This document shows positions 1 through 7,146 of a stretch of DNA of 7,555 nt, piece by piece. Both the position numbers and the translations under genes were made by a program. The first letter of the stretch is position 1; each line of letters starts with the position of its first letter. Location of the stretch: contig JAGWBY010000094.1 in assembly GCA_021295675.1 (NCBI GenBank), positions 1 to 7,555 on the forward strand. Direction: 5' to 3'. Under the pieces are notes generated by a model. It was not told where the DNA came from. It ran no database searches and saw nothing but the letters and a program-made list of their open reading frames with translations. Source of the stretch: Candidatus Latescibacterota bacterium (lineage in GTDB: Bacteria > Latescibacterota > UBA2968 > UBA8231).

Positions 1-3
1 GTT

Positions 4-75
4 GGGCAACCATAAAGGTTGCCCCTACCTGTTTGTTTGCCAGCGCATTCGTAGGGGCAACCCTCGTGGTTGCCC
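4..75. repeat. Twin-hairpin inverted repeat (REP/MITE-like)
   Basis: Two 25-base copies, 4-28 and 51-75, are inverted relative to each other and agree at 22 of 25 positions; the three differences all lie in the small loop. Each copy is itself a hairpin: stem GGGCAACC/GGTTGCCC at 4-11/17-24 with loop ATAAA, and at 55-62/68-75 with loop CTCGT. A 22-base spacer (29-50) separates them, so the unit could fold as two hairpins or one long one. Perfect stems with varied loops show that pairing is what has been conserved. No transposase is present. This looks like a non-autonomous short repeat of the REP or MITE type, expected in many copies in the genome (inference). There is no T-run, so a classical intrinsic terminator is unlikely. 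Confidence 0.85.
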
Positions 76-104
76 ATGCTCACCCTAACGCTCCCGCTTA
101 GCCC

Positions 105-1732
105 GTGGCCACGGTTTTTTCTTTGTGGATTCTGCTCGTCGTGGGCGGCGCGGGATGCGGACCAACAGACTCAAAGACCGGACCAGCATTTGTCGAAGTG
201 GCACAGGAGGCGGGGATCGAATTCCACCATCAGAATGGGGCAAGCGGCCGCTACTACTACGTGGAAACCTATGGGTCGGGCGCGGCCTTCCTCGACTACG
301 ACAACGACGGCGACCAAGACCCGCGCCGCTGCCGGGCTTTGCCGCCGAGGGCGTCCCAACCAACGCGTTCTATCACAACCGGGGCGACGGGACCTTCGCG
401 GATGCGACGGCGCAAACGCGGACGGGTCATCCAGGCTATGGCATGGGTACCTGCGTCGGAGACATCGACAACGACGGGCACGTAGATCTGTACGTGACCA
501 ACTTCGGTCCCAACGTCCTGTATCACAATCGGGGCGATGGCACCTTTGTCGATCAGACCGCCGAGGCCGAGGTCGGCGACCCCCGTCTGAGTACCAGCGC
601 GGCGTTTGCCGACATCGACAACGATGGCGATCTGGACCTCTATGTGGCCAACAACGTCTCCGTTGATCTAGCGTACGACGAAGGATGTCGCCAAGGAGCG
701 ATCCCGGTCTATTGCGCCCCTACCCAGTACAAAGGAGAATCCGGCTCCCTCTTCCGCAACGATCTGGGTGGAAAGTTCGCCGATATTACCCGACCAGCCG
801 GCGTGTACAGCGAGGCCGGTCGCCAATTGGGCGTCGTCTTTGGCGACTACGACGGGGACGGCGACGCGGACCTGTATGTGGCCAACGACATGAAGGCTAA
901 TTTCCTCTTCCGCAACGACGGCGCAGCGCGGTTCGCCGAAGTGGGATTGAGCGCGGGGGTGGCGCTCAGCGAGAGCGCGCGCCCCGAGGCTGGCATGGGC
1001 ACGGACTTTGGCGACTGCGACCGGGATGGCGACTTGGATATCGTGGTCTGCAACTTCCAGTGGGAAAGCTGCCGCCTCTATCGCAACGACAGCGACGGCA
1101 CATTTGCCGACCTGAGCTTTCCGTCGGGATTGGGCGAGCCTACGCTTTCGACTTTGACCTTTGGCACGGATTTTTTCGACTACGACAACGACGGGGACCT
1201 AGATCTCTATTTGGCCAATGGCCACGTCCATCCAGAAGTGCAGGCGTTCGACCAAGCCGCGTCCTATCCGCAGCCGGACCAACTCTTTGCCAACGACGGA
1301 GCTGGACGGTTTGCGCTGATGCCGACTACGGCCTTGGGCGGAGTCGGCCGGGGCGCGGCGTTTGCCGACTACGACAACGACGGCGATCTGGATGCTTTTG
1401 TCTCCAACAACAACCAGCGGGCATTTTTGTTGCGCAACGACAGCGGCCAGCGCAACCACTGGATCGCATTTAAGACCGTCGGCCGGGTCAGCAATCGGGA
1501 CGGGATCGGGGCGGTGATCCGGGTGGTAAGCGGCGATTTGGTGCAGGTCGAGGAGGTGCGCAGCGGCAGCAGCTATCTCTCGCAAAACGATCTGCGGGTG
1601 TACTTCGGCCTGGGCCAGCGAAAACAGGTGGATCGCGTCCAGATCCGCTGGCCCAGTGGGATAGTGCAGACGCTCGTGGAAATGCCCATCGACCAGCTCC
1701 ACCAAGTGGAAGAACCTCCCTCCTCCGGCTGA
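105..1732 (+). pseudogene. FG-GAP/VCBS seven-bladed propeller lipoprotein with ASPIC/UnbV C-terminus; reading frame broken near 320
   Basis: Product resembles the bacterial CRTAC1-like family: an exported Ca-binding beta-propeller ending in an ASPIC/UnbV domain; the ligand is unknown. Residues 1-17 are a hydrophobic lipoprotein signal ending G-A-G-C18, though without the usual basic n-region. Seven D-x-D-x-D-G calcium loops begin near residues 64, 119, 169, 247, 303, 358 and 421 (numbers follow the two frames joined), one per blade. C194 and C203 lie in a C-x8-C insert between blades 3 and 4, typical of the family. The ASPIC/UnbV domain spans about 459-535 (SNRDGIGA, SYLSQNDLR, FGLG, WPSG). 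The first 72 codons are in one frame and the remaining 469 in another; blade 1 loses its LYxVNG-type strand at the junction. The GTG start at 105 is chosen because TAG at 99-101 closes the frame upstream; no Shine-Dalgarno is visible. It is followed after 2 bases by the TPR gene. Family call is firm; whether the break is real or an assembly error is open. Confidence 0.88.
318..325 (+). other. Frame-breaking short deletion in propeller gene
   Basis: Up to 320 the frame reads the blade-1 calcium loop DYDNDGDQD. From 323 a different frame reads APLPGF and continues uninterrupted to the stop at 1730-1732. Only two bases (321-322) link them. Relatives normally have about six residues of the type LYxVNG between these points, so about 16 bases (3k+1) appear to be missing. 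Size is inferred from the family pattern, not from an aligned homologue. Confidence 0.8.
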
Positions 1733-1734
1733 GC

Positions 1735-3261
1735 ATGAGCAATCAGTGGAAAAGGCCCCGAGCGCGTCGCTGGATCGTTGTCTGCCTGCTAGCCTTACTC
1801 AACGGATGTACACCCGCCGAAGAGAGCCTAGGCGAGCGGGAGATCCGCTATCAGCGTCAGATCGCGGAAGACCCAACGGACGCCGAAGCCCACTACGCGC
1901 TCGGCCAAGTGTACCACGAACAAGCGCGCTACCCCGAGGCCCTACAGTCCTTTCACCGAGCTTTGGCGGTGGATTCCACCCATACCGGAGCGCAAGTGGA
2001 GATCGGCAACATCCTGTTTAAGCGAGGCGAACTGGAGCGAGCCATACAAGCATACCAACGAGTCGCGCAGGGCTGTGCCGATTGTGCGGATGCACACCGG
2101 GGGCTAGGGGCCGTCTATCTGCGGCAGCGACGCTTTGCGGAAGCCCGTCAAGCCTACCAGCAGGCGCTTCTAAGTGAGCCGGACCACGCTCCCTCGCACT
2201 ACAATATCGGCGCGGCCTTCGGCCAAGAAGGTGCGTACCAAGAGGCAGCAGCGGCGTTGGAACAGGCCATTGCCAGCGACTCTAAATACATTCTAGCATA
2301 CACCGCGCTGGGCGATGTGTACTGCCTCAAGCTAGGGCAGTGCGACAAGGCCGCCACGCTCCTTGAACAGGCCGTAAATTTGCAACCGACAGCGGTCGCC
2401 CCTCGGGTCGGCTTGGGGCGGGCACACCTCCGCCTAGGAAGGTACGAGGAGGCCGCGGCGAGCTTTGAAGCGGCCATTGCCGCGGATTCGACGACCGCAG
2501 CGGCATTTAACTGGCTGGGGGTTGCCCGCACCAAGCTGGGGCAATACGAGCCAGCGGCCCAAGCTCTGCGTCGCGCCATTCACCTCGATATGCTCTCCCC
2601 CCAAGCCTATTACAACCTATCCCAGACCTACCAGAAACAAGGCAAGGCCAAGGAAAGCGATGCGGCTCTGCGCGCCTTCAACCGCATTGACGCGTACTCT
2701 GGGGACATCCTCCGGTGGAAAACAATCCTCGACGGCAATCCGCACGATGCTATGGCGCTCTTTGAACTGGGCCGGGTCTATGCTCGACTGGGCGTAGCAA
2801 GCGAAGCGGCCGCGTCCTTCCAGCGCGCGCTGACGATCAATCCCACTCATGCGCCGGCCTGGCACAATCTGGGCAATGCCTACGCCCGCCTCGACCGCTT
2901 GGACGAGGCCATCGCCGCCTTCCGCCAAGCGCTGGCACAGGACGAAGAGTACGCCCTCGCCTGGTATAACCTCGGCAACGCCCATTTTGCCAAGGGGGAA
3001 TTGGCGCAAGCACGCAAGGCGTTCACCGCGGCGCTCGACCATCGGGAAGGGTACGCGGACGCTTACCACGGCCTCGGGGGAGTGGCGCTGCGCGAAGGGG
3101 CAACCGAGGAGGCATTGGTCCACTTTCGCACAGTCCTAGCAGCGGACTCAAGCTATGCCCGCGCCCATTACGGCTTGGCCTTGGCCTACCGAGCGCTCGG
3201 CGACTCGCTGCGCGCCGCGCAGGCACTGGCGCACTTCAAGCGACTGCACGAAGGGCCGTAA
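1735..3261 (+). CDS. TPR-repeat lipoprotein (13 repeats, two modules)
   Basis: A 508-residue exported protein. The N-terminus has a basic stretch (K6 to R12), a hydrophobic core and the lipobox L22-N-G-C25, so it should be lipid-anchored. The rest is almost entirely tetratricopeptide repeats of about 34 residues, with the usual W/Y-x2-LG-x2-Y, A and P positions: eight from about residue 46 to 320 and five from about 340 to 505. A linker around 323-340 separates them, and its sequence (L326-R-W) matches the start of the first module (I37-R-Y), suggesting internal duplication. TPRs form a right-handed superhelix that binds peptides or partner proteins; no catalytic motif is present. The ATG lies 2 bases after the previous stop, and the next gene starts 1 base after its own, so it is in one operon with two propeller lipoproteins. 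An adaptor or scaffold role for them is inferred. No clear Shine-Dalgarno precedes it, consistent with coupled translation. Confidence 0.92.
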   Translation: MSNQWKRPRARRWIVVCLLALLNGCTPAEESLGEREIRYQRQIAEDPTDAEAHYALGQVYHEQARYPEALQSFHRALAVDSTHTGAQVEIGNILFKRGELERAIQAYQRVAQGCADCADAHRGLGAVYLRQRRFAEARQAYQQALLSEPDHAPSHYNIGAAFGQEGAYQEAAAALEQAIASDSKYILAYTALGDVYCLKLGQCDKAATLLEQAVNLQPTAVAPRVGLGRAHLRLGRYEEAAASFEAAIAADSTTAAAFNWLGVARTKLGQYEPAAQALRRAIHLDMLSPQAYYNLSQTYQKQGKAKESDAALRAFNRIDAYSGDILRWKTILDGNPHDAMALFELGRVYARLGVASEAAASFQRALTINPTHAPAWHNLGNAYARLDRLDEAIAAFRQALAQDEEYALAWYNLGNAHFAKGELAQARKAFTAALDHREGYADAYHGLGGVALREGATEEALVHFRTVLAADSSYARAHYGLALAYRALGDSLRAAQALAHFKRLHEGP

Positions 3262-3262
3262 C

Positions 3263-5428
3263 ATGCGATCCATACTGGGCGTGGCTCTCGTCGCACTGTC
3301 TTGCGCCAAAGAACCGCCGGTGCCCTACCAAGCTCCTAGCACGAAGCGCATGGCCGCTCGCTTGGCGGAGATCGCGCAGAATTTGAATCCCGCCATTAAC
3401 ACCTATATCAATGCGGCGCGGGTAGAGTACCTCAAGACCTTGCCACAGCCGCCCGATACCGCCAGCCGCCTGCGAGCCAATGCCTATCTGGCGCGGGAGT
3501 TGTTGCGCGCCGGCCAAAGCCAAGCAGCCATTGACGAGTTCAAAAAGCTCCAGCCGCAGCTCCAACAAGTCGATCTCAAACTGACCCCAGACGTGCGCGT
3601 CCTACTGGGGCTGTCCTATATGCGCCTCGGGGAGCAGGAAAACTGTCTCGCGCGGCACGCAACGGCTTCGTGTCTTTTGCCGATTGGCGACGACGGAGTC
3701 CACACCATTGAGCGAGGGTCACGGGCAGCACTGGCAGAATTCACCGCGTATTTGGCAGATCACCCGGACGACCTCACCGTCCGCTGGCTTTTGAACATCG
3801 CCTATATGACCTTGGGCCTGTATCCCGAACAAGTGCCAGCGCAGTGGCTCGTCCCGCCCGAGGTTTTTGTCTCCAACTACGATATCAAGCGCTTCGCCGA
3901 TGTGGCACCGACGCTGGGCTTGGATTTGGTCTCCATGGCCGGCGGCAGCATCATGGACGACTTCGACGACGACGGCCATCTGGATATCATGGCCTCATCT
4001 TGGGGTCTCAGCGACCAACTCCGCTATTTTGCCAACCTCGGCGATGGAACTTTTGCAGAACGAACCGCAGCGGCCGGTCTGACCGGGATCGGCGGCGGCT
4101 TGCAGATTACACACGCCGACTACGACAACAACGGCTATGCAGACGTGTTGGTTTTGCGCGGGGGCTGGTGGGAAGACGACGGTTTGCATCCCAACTCGCT
4201 ATTGCACAACAACGGCAATGGAACCTTTGCCGACATCACCGAGCAGGTCGGTCTGCTCACCTTCCACCCGACGCAGACAGCCGCTTGGGGCGACTACGAC
4301 AACGACGGCTGGCTGGACCTTTTTGTTGGCAACGAGTCGTATGGAGGCCGGATCCATCGGTGTGAACTTTTTCACAGCAACGGGCGGGCAGAGGATTTGC
4401 AGTTTTCCGAGGTGGCCGAGGCAACCGGAGTCGCCGTCGTCGGCTATGTAAAAGGGGCCGCCTGGGGCGATTACGACAACGACGGCTTAATTGATCTGTA
4501 CGTCTCGCGGCTCACTGGCACCAATTTCCTCTTCGCCAACGACGGTCCCAACGAGTTCGGCGGGTGGACCTTCACCGACAAGAGCAAGGAAGCAGGCGTG
4601 ACCGAGCCGCTAGGCAGCTTCCCGGCTTGGTTTTGGGACTACGACAACGACGGCTGGCTGGACATCTTTGTCTCGGGGTACCATTACGAGGCCAGCGCTG
4701 GCGATGTAGCCGCCGACTATCTGGGGCTGGCGACCGCGGCCGAACGTCCCCGCCTGTACCGCAACAATGGCGACGGGACCTTTGCCGAGCGCAGCGCGGA
4801 AGCGGGCGTTGACAAGGTGCTCTATACAATGGGTTGCGATTTCGGCGACCTCGACAACGATGGTTGGCTGGATTTTTACGTTGGCACGGGGTCGCCTTCG
4901 CTCCGCTCGGTCATGCCCAACCGCATGTTCCGCAATGCCGGCGGGCGCTTCTTCGAGGACGTTACCACTTCCGGCGGCTTCGGCCATCTGCAAAAGGGGC
5001 ACGGCGTGGCCTTTGGCGACCTCGACAACGACGGCGACCAAGACATCTATGCGGTCCTGGGTGGAGCCTATACCGGAGACGTATTCCAGAATGTTCTCTT
5101 TGAAAATCCCGGGCACGGCAACCACTGGATCACGCTCTTGTTGGAAGGGGTACAATCCAATCGCGCCGCCTTGGGAGCGCGCATCAGAATCCAGGCCGCA
5201 ACTGCGGAGGGGCCGAGGAACATCTACGCCACCGTCGGCACGAGAGCTAGCTTCGGCGGCTCAAGTCTGCAACAAGAAATCGGTCTGGGACGAGCCACCG
5301 CCATCGAAGCCGTCGAAGTCACTTGGCCGGCCACAGGCGCGCGCCAACTGTTTACCGGCCTCGAAATGGATCAATACTACAGCATCCGCGAAGGCGACCG
5401 AACGCCAGTCCGGCTCGACCGCCGCTAG
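3263..5428 (+). CDS. Lipoprotein with TPR-like front, seven-bladed FG-GAP/VCBS propeller and ASPIC/UnbV C-terminus
   Basis: A 721-residue exported protein. A short signal peptide ends A-L-S-C14 (lipobox-like). Residues about 25-200 are alpha-helical and TPR-like, with a conserved C128-x8-C137 segment followed by LLPI and GVH, a pattern I recall from relatives that combine TPRs and FG-GAP repeats. Seven D-x-D-x-D/N-G calcium loops begin near residues 233, 286, 344, 403, 459, 529 and 586, giving a complete seven-bladed propeller; three carry DNDGWLD instead of the DNDGDLD usual in the first gene. NHWI and an ASPIC/UnbV domain (about 630-712, ending with a WPATG strand) close the protein. An in-frame ATG at 3155 was rejected: it would overlap the TPR gene by 107 bases and hide the signal peptide. 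The chosen ATG has a weak AAGG at 3251-3254 and lies 1 base after the TPR stop. The frame is intact, unlike the first gene. Specific ligand unknown. Confidence 0.92.
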   Translation: MRSILGVALVALSCAKEPPVPYQAPSTKRMAARLAEIAQNLNPAINTYINAARVEYLKTLPQPPDTASRLRANAYLARELLRAGQSQAAIDEFKKLQPQLQQVDLKLTPDVRVLLGLSYMRLGEQENCLARHATASCLLPIGDDGVHTIERGSRAALAEFTAYLADHPDDLTVRWLLNIAYMTLGLYPEQVPAQWLVPPEVFVSNYDIKRFADVAPTLGLDLVSMAGGSIMDDFDDDGHLDIMASSWGLSDQLRYFANLGDGTFAERTAAAGLTGIGGGLQITHADYDNNGYADVLVLRGGWWEDDGLHPNSLLHNNGNGTFADITEQVGLLTFHPTQTAAWGDYDNDGWLDLFVGNESYGGRIHRCELFHSNGRAEDLQFSEVAEATGVAVVGYVKGAAWGDYDNDGLIDLYVSRLTGTNFLFANDGPNEFGGWTFTDKSKEAGVTEPLGSFPAWFWDYDNDGWLDIFVSGYHYEASAGDVAADYLGLATAAERPRLYRNNGDGTFAERSAEAGVDKVLYTMGCDFGDLDNDGWLDFYVGTGSPSLRSVMPNRMFRNAGGRFFEDVTTSGGFGHLQKGHGVAFGDLDNDGDQDIYAVLGGAYTGDVFQNVLFENPGHGNHWITLLLEGVQSNRAALGARIRIQAATAEGPRNIYATVGTRASFGGSSLQQEIGLGRATAIEAVEVTWPATGARQLFTGLEMDQYYSIREGDRTPVRLDRR

Positions 5429-5432
5429 CCGC

Positions 5433-5501
5433 ATGCTGCGGTGGCAAACCGAACTAGACGACAACCCGCACCACACAGTCGTCCGTCTTGAACTAGCCTC
5501 A
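5433..5501 (+). pseudogene. Possible remnant of a TPR-gene paralogue
   Basis: Read from 5433, the spacer translates as MLRWQTELDDNPHH followed by TVVRLELAS. The TPR gene at 2710 onward reads LRWKTILDGNPHD and then AMALFELG. Eleven of 21 aligned residues are identical, including R, W, N, P and H, and 27 of the first 36 nucleotides agree by hand count. The resemblance stops at about 5498, and the open frame then runs antisense through gltX, so it is not a functional gene. It lies 4 bases after the stop of the last operon gene, the position where a fourth operon member would begin. A decayed, truncated paralogue is the best reading; chance similarity is possible because the match is short. Confidence 0.5.
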
Positions 5502-5520
5502 TCTGGGCCGCCGAAGAATT

Positions 5521-6971
5521 TCACCGCCTCCAGTCCTTCTCCAGCCGACTCGCCTGTTTCTTCGACAGCCCACCCAACGCCTTCATGGCGTCCAACAGCC
5601 GCATCCTGGTCAATTCTGGCCCCAAGAGCGCGGCAGATTCAAACAGCGGCGGCCCCACCCGCTCGCCGGTCAGCGCGACAATAAGCGGTACGGTCACGTC
5701 GCGGACCGGCCACTCCCAATGCGCAGCCACCCGGCGCACAGCCTCGGCCACGCCATCTTTGTCCCACTCCGCCACCTCGTCCAAGGCCCACACGGCTGTT
5801 TGCAGCATCCGCACCACCTCGGCGGCCTCTCGCTTTTTCGGGATCAAATCCTCGGCCTTTGGCTCCACCTGCCGGGCAAAGAAAAACGCCACGCGCGGCA
5901 CAAAATCTCCCAGCGTCTCTAGCCGCTGCTGCATAAACGGCAGCATCTGCCCGATGTATTCGTCATTGAGCAGCCAACCCTTTAGCTCCGCCAACAGGGC
6001 TTCCGGCGTCCGCTCTTCGCGCAGATAGCGTCCATTGAGCCAGCCCAGCTTGTCTATGTCAAAAATGGAGCCACCCAAGTTGATCTTCGCCGGGTCGAAA
6101 TGCTCTGCTAGTTGCTCCAAGGTGAACTTTTCATCCCCGACCGGCGGATAGGCCATCAGCGCCAAGTAGTTGAGCAGGGCCTGCGGCACATAGCCAGCGC
6201 GGCGATAGTACTCCACCGAGGTCGGATTCCGCCGCTTCGACATCTTGGAGCCGTCGGGTACGTCGGCGGTGTCCAGCCAAAAGCCTCGTACAGCCTGAGG
6301 TGTTTGGGCGTGGAGGTGATCCACTCCTCTCCCCGAATCACGTGGCTGATCCGCATCAAGTGATCATCTACTACCACGGCCAAATGGTAGGTCGGAAAGC
6401 CGTCGGACTTCATCAGCACTTGGTCATCCATCTTCCCCCATTCCAGGGAAATCGGCTCCCGGAGCATGTCTTCGACTATACATGCTCCCTCCTTCGGCAT
6501 CTCCAGTCGGATCACGTGCGCACATCCCGCCTGTATCTTGGCTTCTACCTCTTCGGCAGCCAGCCCCCGGCAATGTCCATCGTAGCCGACATGCTCCTTG
6601 CGCTCCTGCTGCTCCGTCCGCAGCGCGGCCAGCCGCTCGCTCGTGCAAAAGCAGTGATAGGCGTGCCCGCTGGCCACCAACTTCGCGGCGTACTCCGCGT
6701 AGATGGACAAGCGCTCGCTCTGCCGATACGGGCCGTAGGGGCCACCCACATCAGGGCCCTCGTCCCACACCAGCCCCAGCCACCGCAGCGACTGCATAAG
6801 CTGATCTTCGTATTTTTTTTCCGACCGCGCTTGGTCAGTATCCTCAATGCGCAGCACAAATTGCCCTTCGTTTTGCCGCGCCCACACCCAGTCGAATAGC
6901 GCTTGATACGCGTTCCCTACGTGCATGGGGCCGGTCGGCGAAGGGGCAATGCGCACCCTCACGTCTGTCAT
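5521..6971 (-). pseudogene. gltX: Glutamyl-tRNA synthetase, frame broken at about 6258
   Basis: Class I aminoacyl-tRNA synthetase that attaches glutamate to tRNA-Glu in the cytoplasm. The N-terminal part (codons 1-238, 6971 to 6258) has IAPSPTGPMHVGN with the HIGH-type motif H17-V-G-N20, RIEDTDQARS at 41-50, a zinc-site-like C107-x-C109 with Y130-x3-C134, and VIRGEEWITSTPKHL at 211-225. The C-terminal part (from about 6258 to 5521) is in another frame and has the KMSKS-type loop KMSKR (6232-6246), LGGSIFD and the helical anticodon-binding domain with LTG and GPPLFE. Joined, it is about 482 residues, close to the usual 470-490, lacking about 8 residues. AUG at 6969-6971 follows a strong GAGGAG (6979-6984) by 7 bases. 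It converges on the lipoprotein operon and diverges from the helicase gene. Identity is certain. GltX is normally essential, so a sequence error or a second gltX elsewhere is more likely than true loss. Confidence 0.93.
6255..6260 (-). other. Frame-breaking deletion before the KMSKS loop of gltX
   Basis: On the - strand the first frame reads GWTPPTY, ending at 6258, and the second frame reads PDGSKMSKR starting from the same base 6258. Family members have about eight residues here (in Thermus-type GluRS an HMPLLR-like strand), so about 25 bases (3k+1) seem to be missing. CCGACG occurs on both sides of the junction on the - strand, separated by TAC, so slippage at a short repeat is possible. 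Confidence 0.8.
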
Positions 6972-6978
6972 CTTTTAT

Positions 6979-6984
6979 CTCCTC
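6979..6984 (-). promoter_or_regulatory. Ribosome binding site of gltX
   Basis: On the - strand GAGGAG lies 7 bases before the ATG at 6971-6969, a strong canonical Shine-Dalgarno that fixes the gltX start. It contrasts with the weak or absent sites before the other genes here. Confidence 0.85.
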
Positions 6985-7019
6985 GTCTGTTGAGCTACAA
7001 AATTAAGCCCCACCCGCTT

Positions 7020-7032
7020 CCGCGCAACGCGG
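7020..7032 (-). other. Small GC hairpin in gltX leader
   Basis: CCGCG and CGCGG (7020-7024, 7028-7032) pair around a three-base loop within the untranslated leader of gltX, about 49 bases before its start. The stem is only five pairs and no U-run follows directly, so it is not a convincing attenuator; it may merely be a local fold. Confidence 0.35.
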
Positions 7033-7058
7033 TCTATTGCACATTTAGCTTTTTTCCC

Positions 7059-7073
7059 TAAGTTTATAACTTA
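7059..7073. promoter_or_regulatory. Palindrome overlapping the helicase -10 box
   Basis: TAAGTT and AACTTA form a perfect 6-base inverted repeat around TAT. Its right edge overlaps the TATAAT at 7072-7077, and it sits between two divergent genes. A dimeric regulator binding here could affect either gene, but AT-rich promoter DNA produces such palindromes readily, so operator function is only a possibility. Confidence 0.35.
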
Positions 7074-7077
7074 TAAT
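7072..7077 (+). promoter_or_regulatory. Probable -10 box of helicase promoter in divergent spacer
   Basis: A perfect TATAAT lies in a sharply AT-rich block (about 7043-7083) inside otherwise GC-rich DNA, 69 bases before the helicase ATG. No good -35 is found at 17 bases upstream (only T-rich sequence at 7049-7054); TTGCAC at 7037-7042 is too far. The opposite strand of the same block contains TATAAA (7068-7063) that could serve gltX. Transcription of the helicase would begin near 7084, giving a leader of about 63 bases that is pyrimidine-rich and nearly G-free from 7104 to 7132, with a CGCTAGCG palindrome at 7092-7099. Confidence 0.5.
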
Positions 7078-7146
7078 GATTAACGCGCATTCGCTAGCGT
7101 CCCGCCACACACATTCCCCTCCCTTTCAACCCAATAGACAGGATTT

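Noticed and set aside
4..75. CRISPR array
   Set aside because: There are only two copies, inverted relative to each other, each palindromic, with one 22-base spacer and no cas genes.
3155..3262. Upstream ATG extension of the third lipoprotein gene
   Set aside because: It would overlap the TPR gene by 107 bases, and the added residues do not look like a signal peptide, whereas the ATG at 3263 begins a proper lipoprotein signal 1 base after the previous stop.
296..5155. Long open frames on the - strand and in other + frames across the propeller and TPR genes
   Set aside because: They are shadows of GC-rich, repeat-rich coding sequence; they consist of Arg/Ala/Val/Pro-rich translations without domains, starts or spacing of real genes.
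105..5428. Link to enediyne biosynthesis through the UnbV name
   Set aside because: No polyketide synthase or other biosynthetic gene is present; ASPIC/UnbV domains are widespread outside such clusters, and these proteins are lipoproteins with TPR partners.
5429..5483. Possible terminator between the convergent genes (CCGCA/TGCGG at 5429-5441; GACGAC/GTCGTC at 5457-5483)
   Set aside because: Stems are only five and six pairs, the second with a 15-base loop, and no T-run follows on either strand.
6972..7058. T-box riboswitch in the gltX leader
   Set aside because: The leader is under about 100 bases, has no recognisable T-box sequence and no antiterminator/terminator pair; only a five-pair hairpin is seen.
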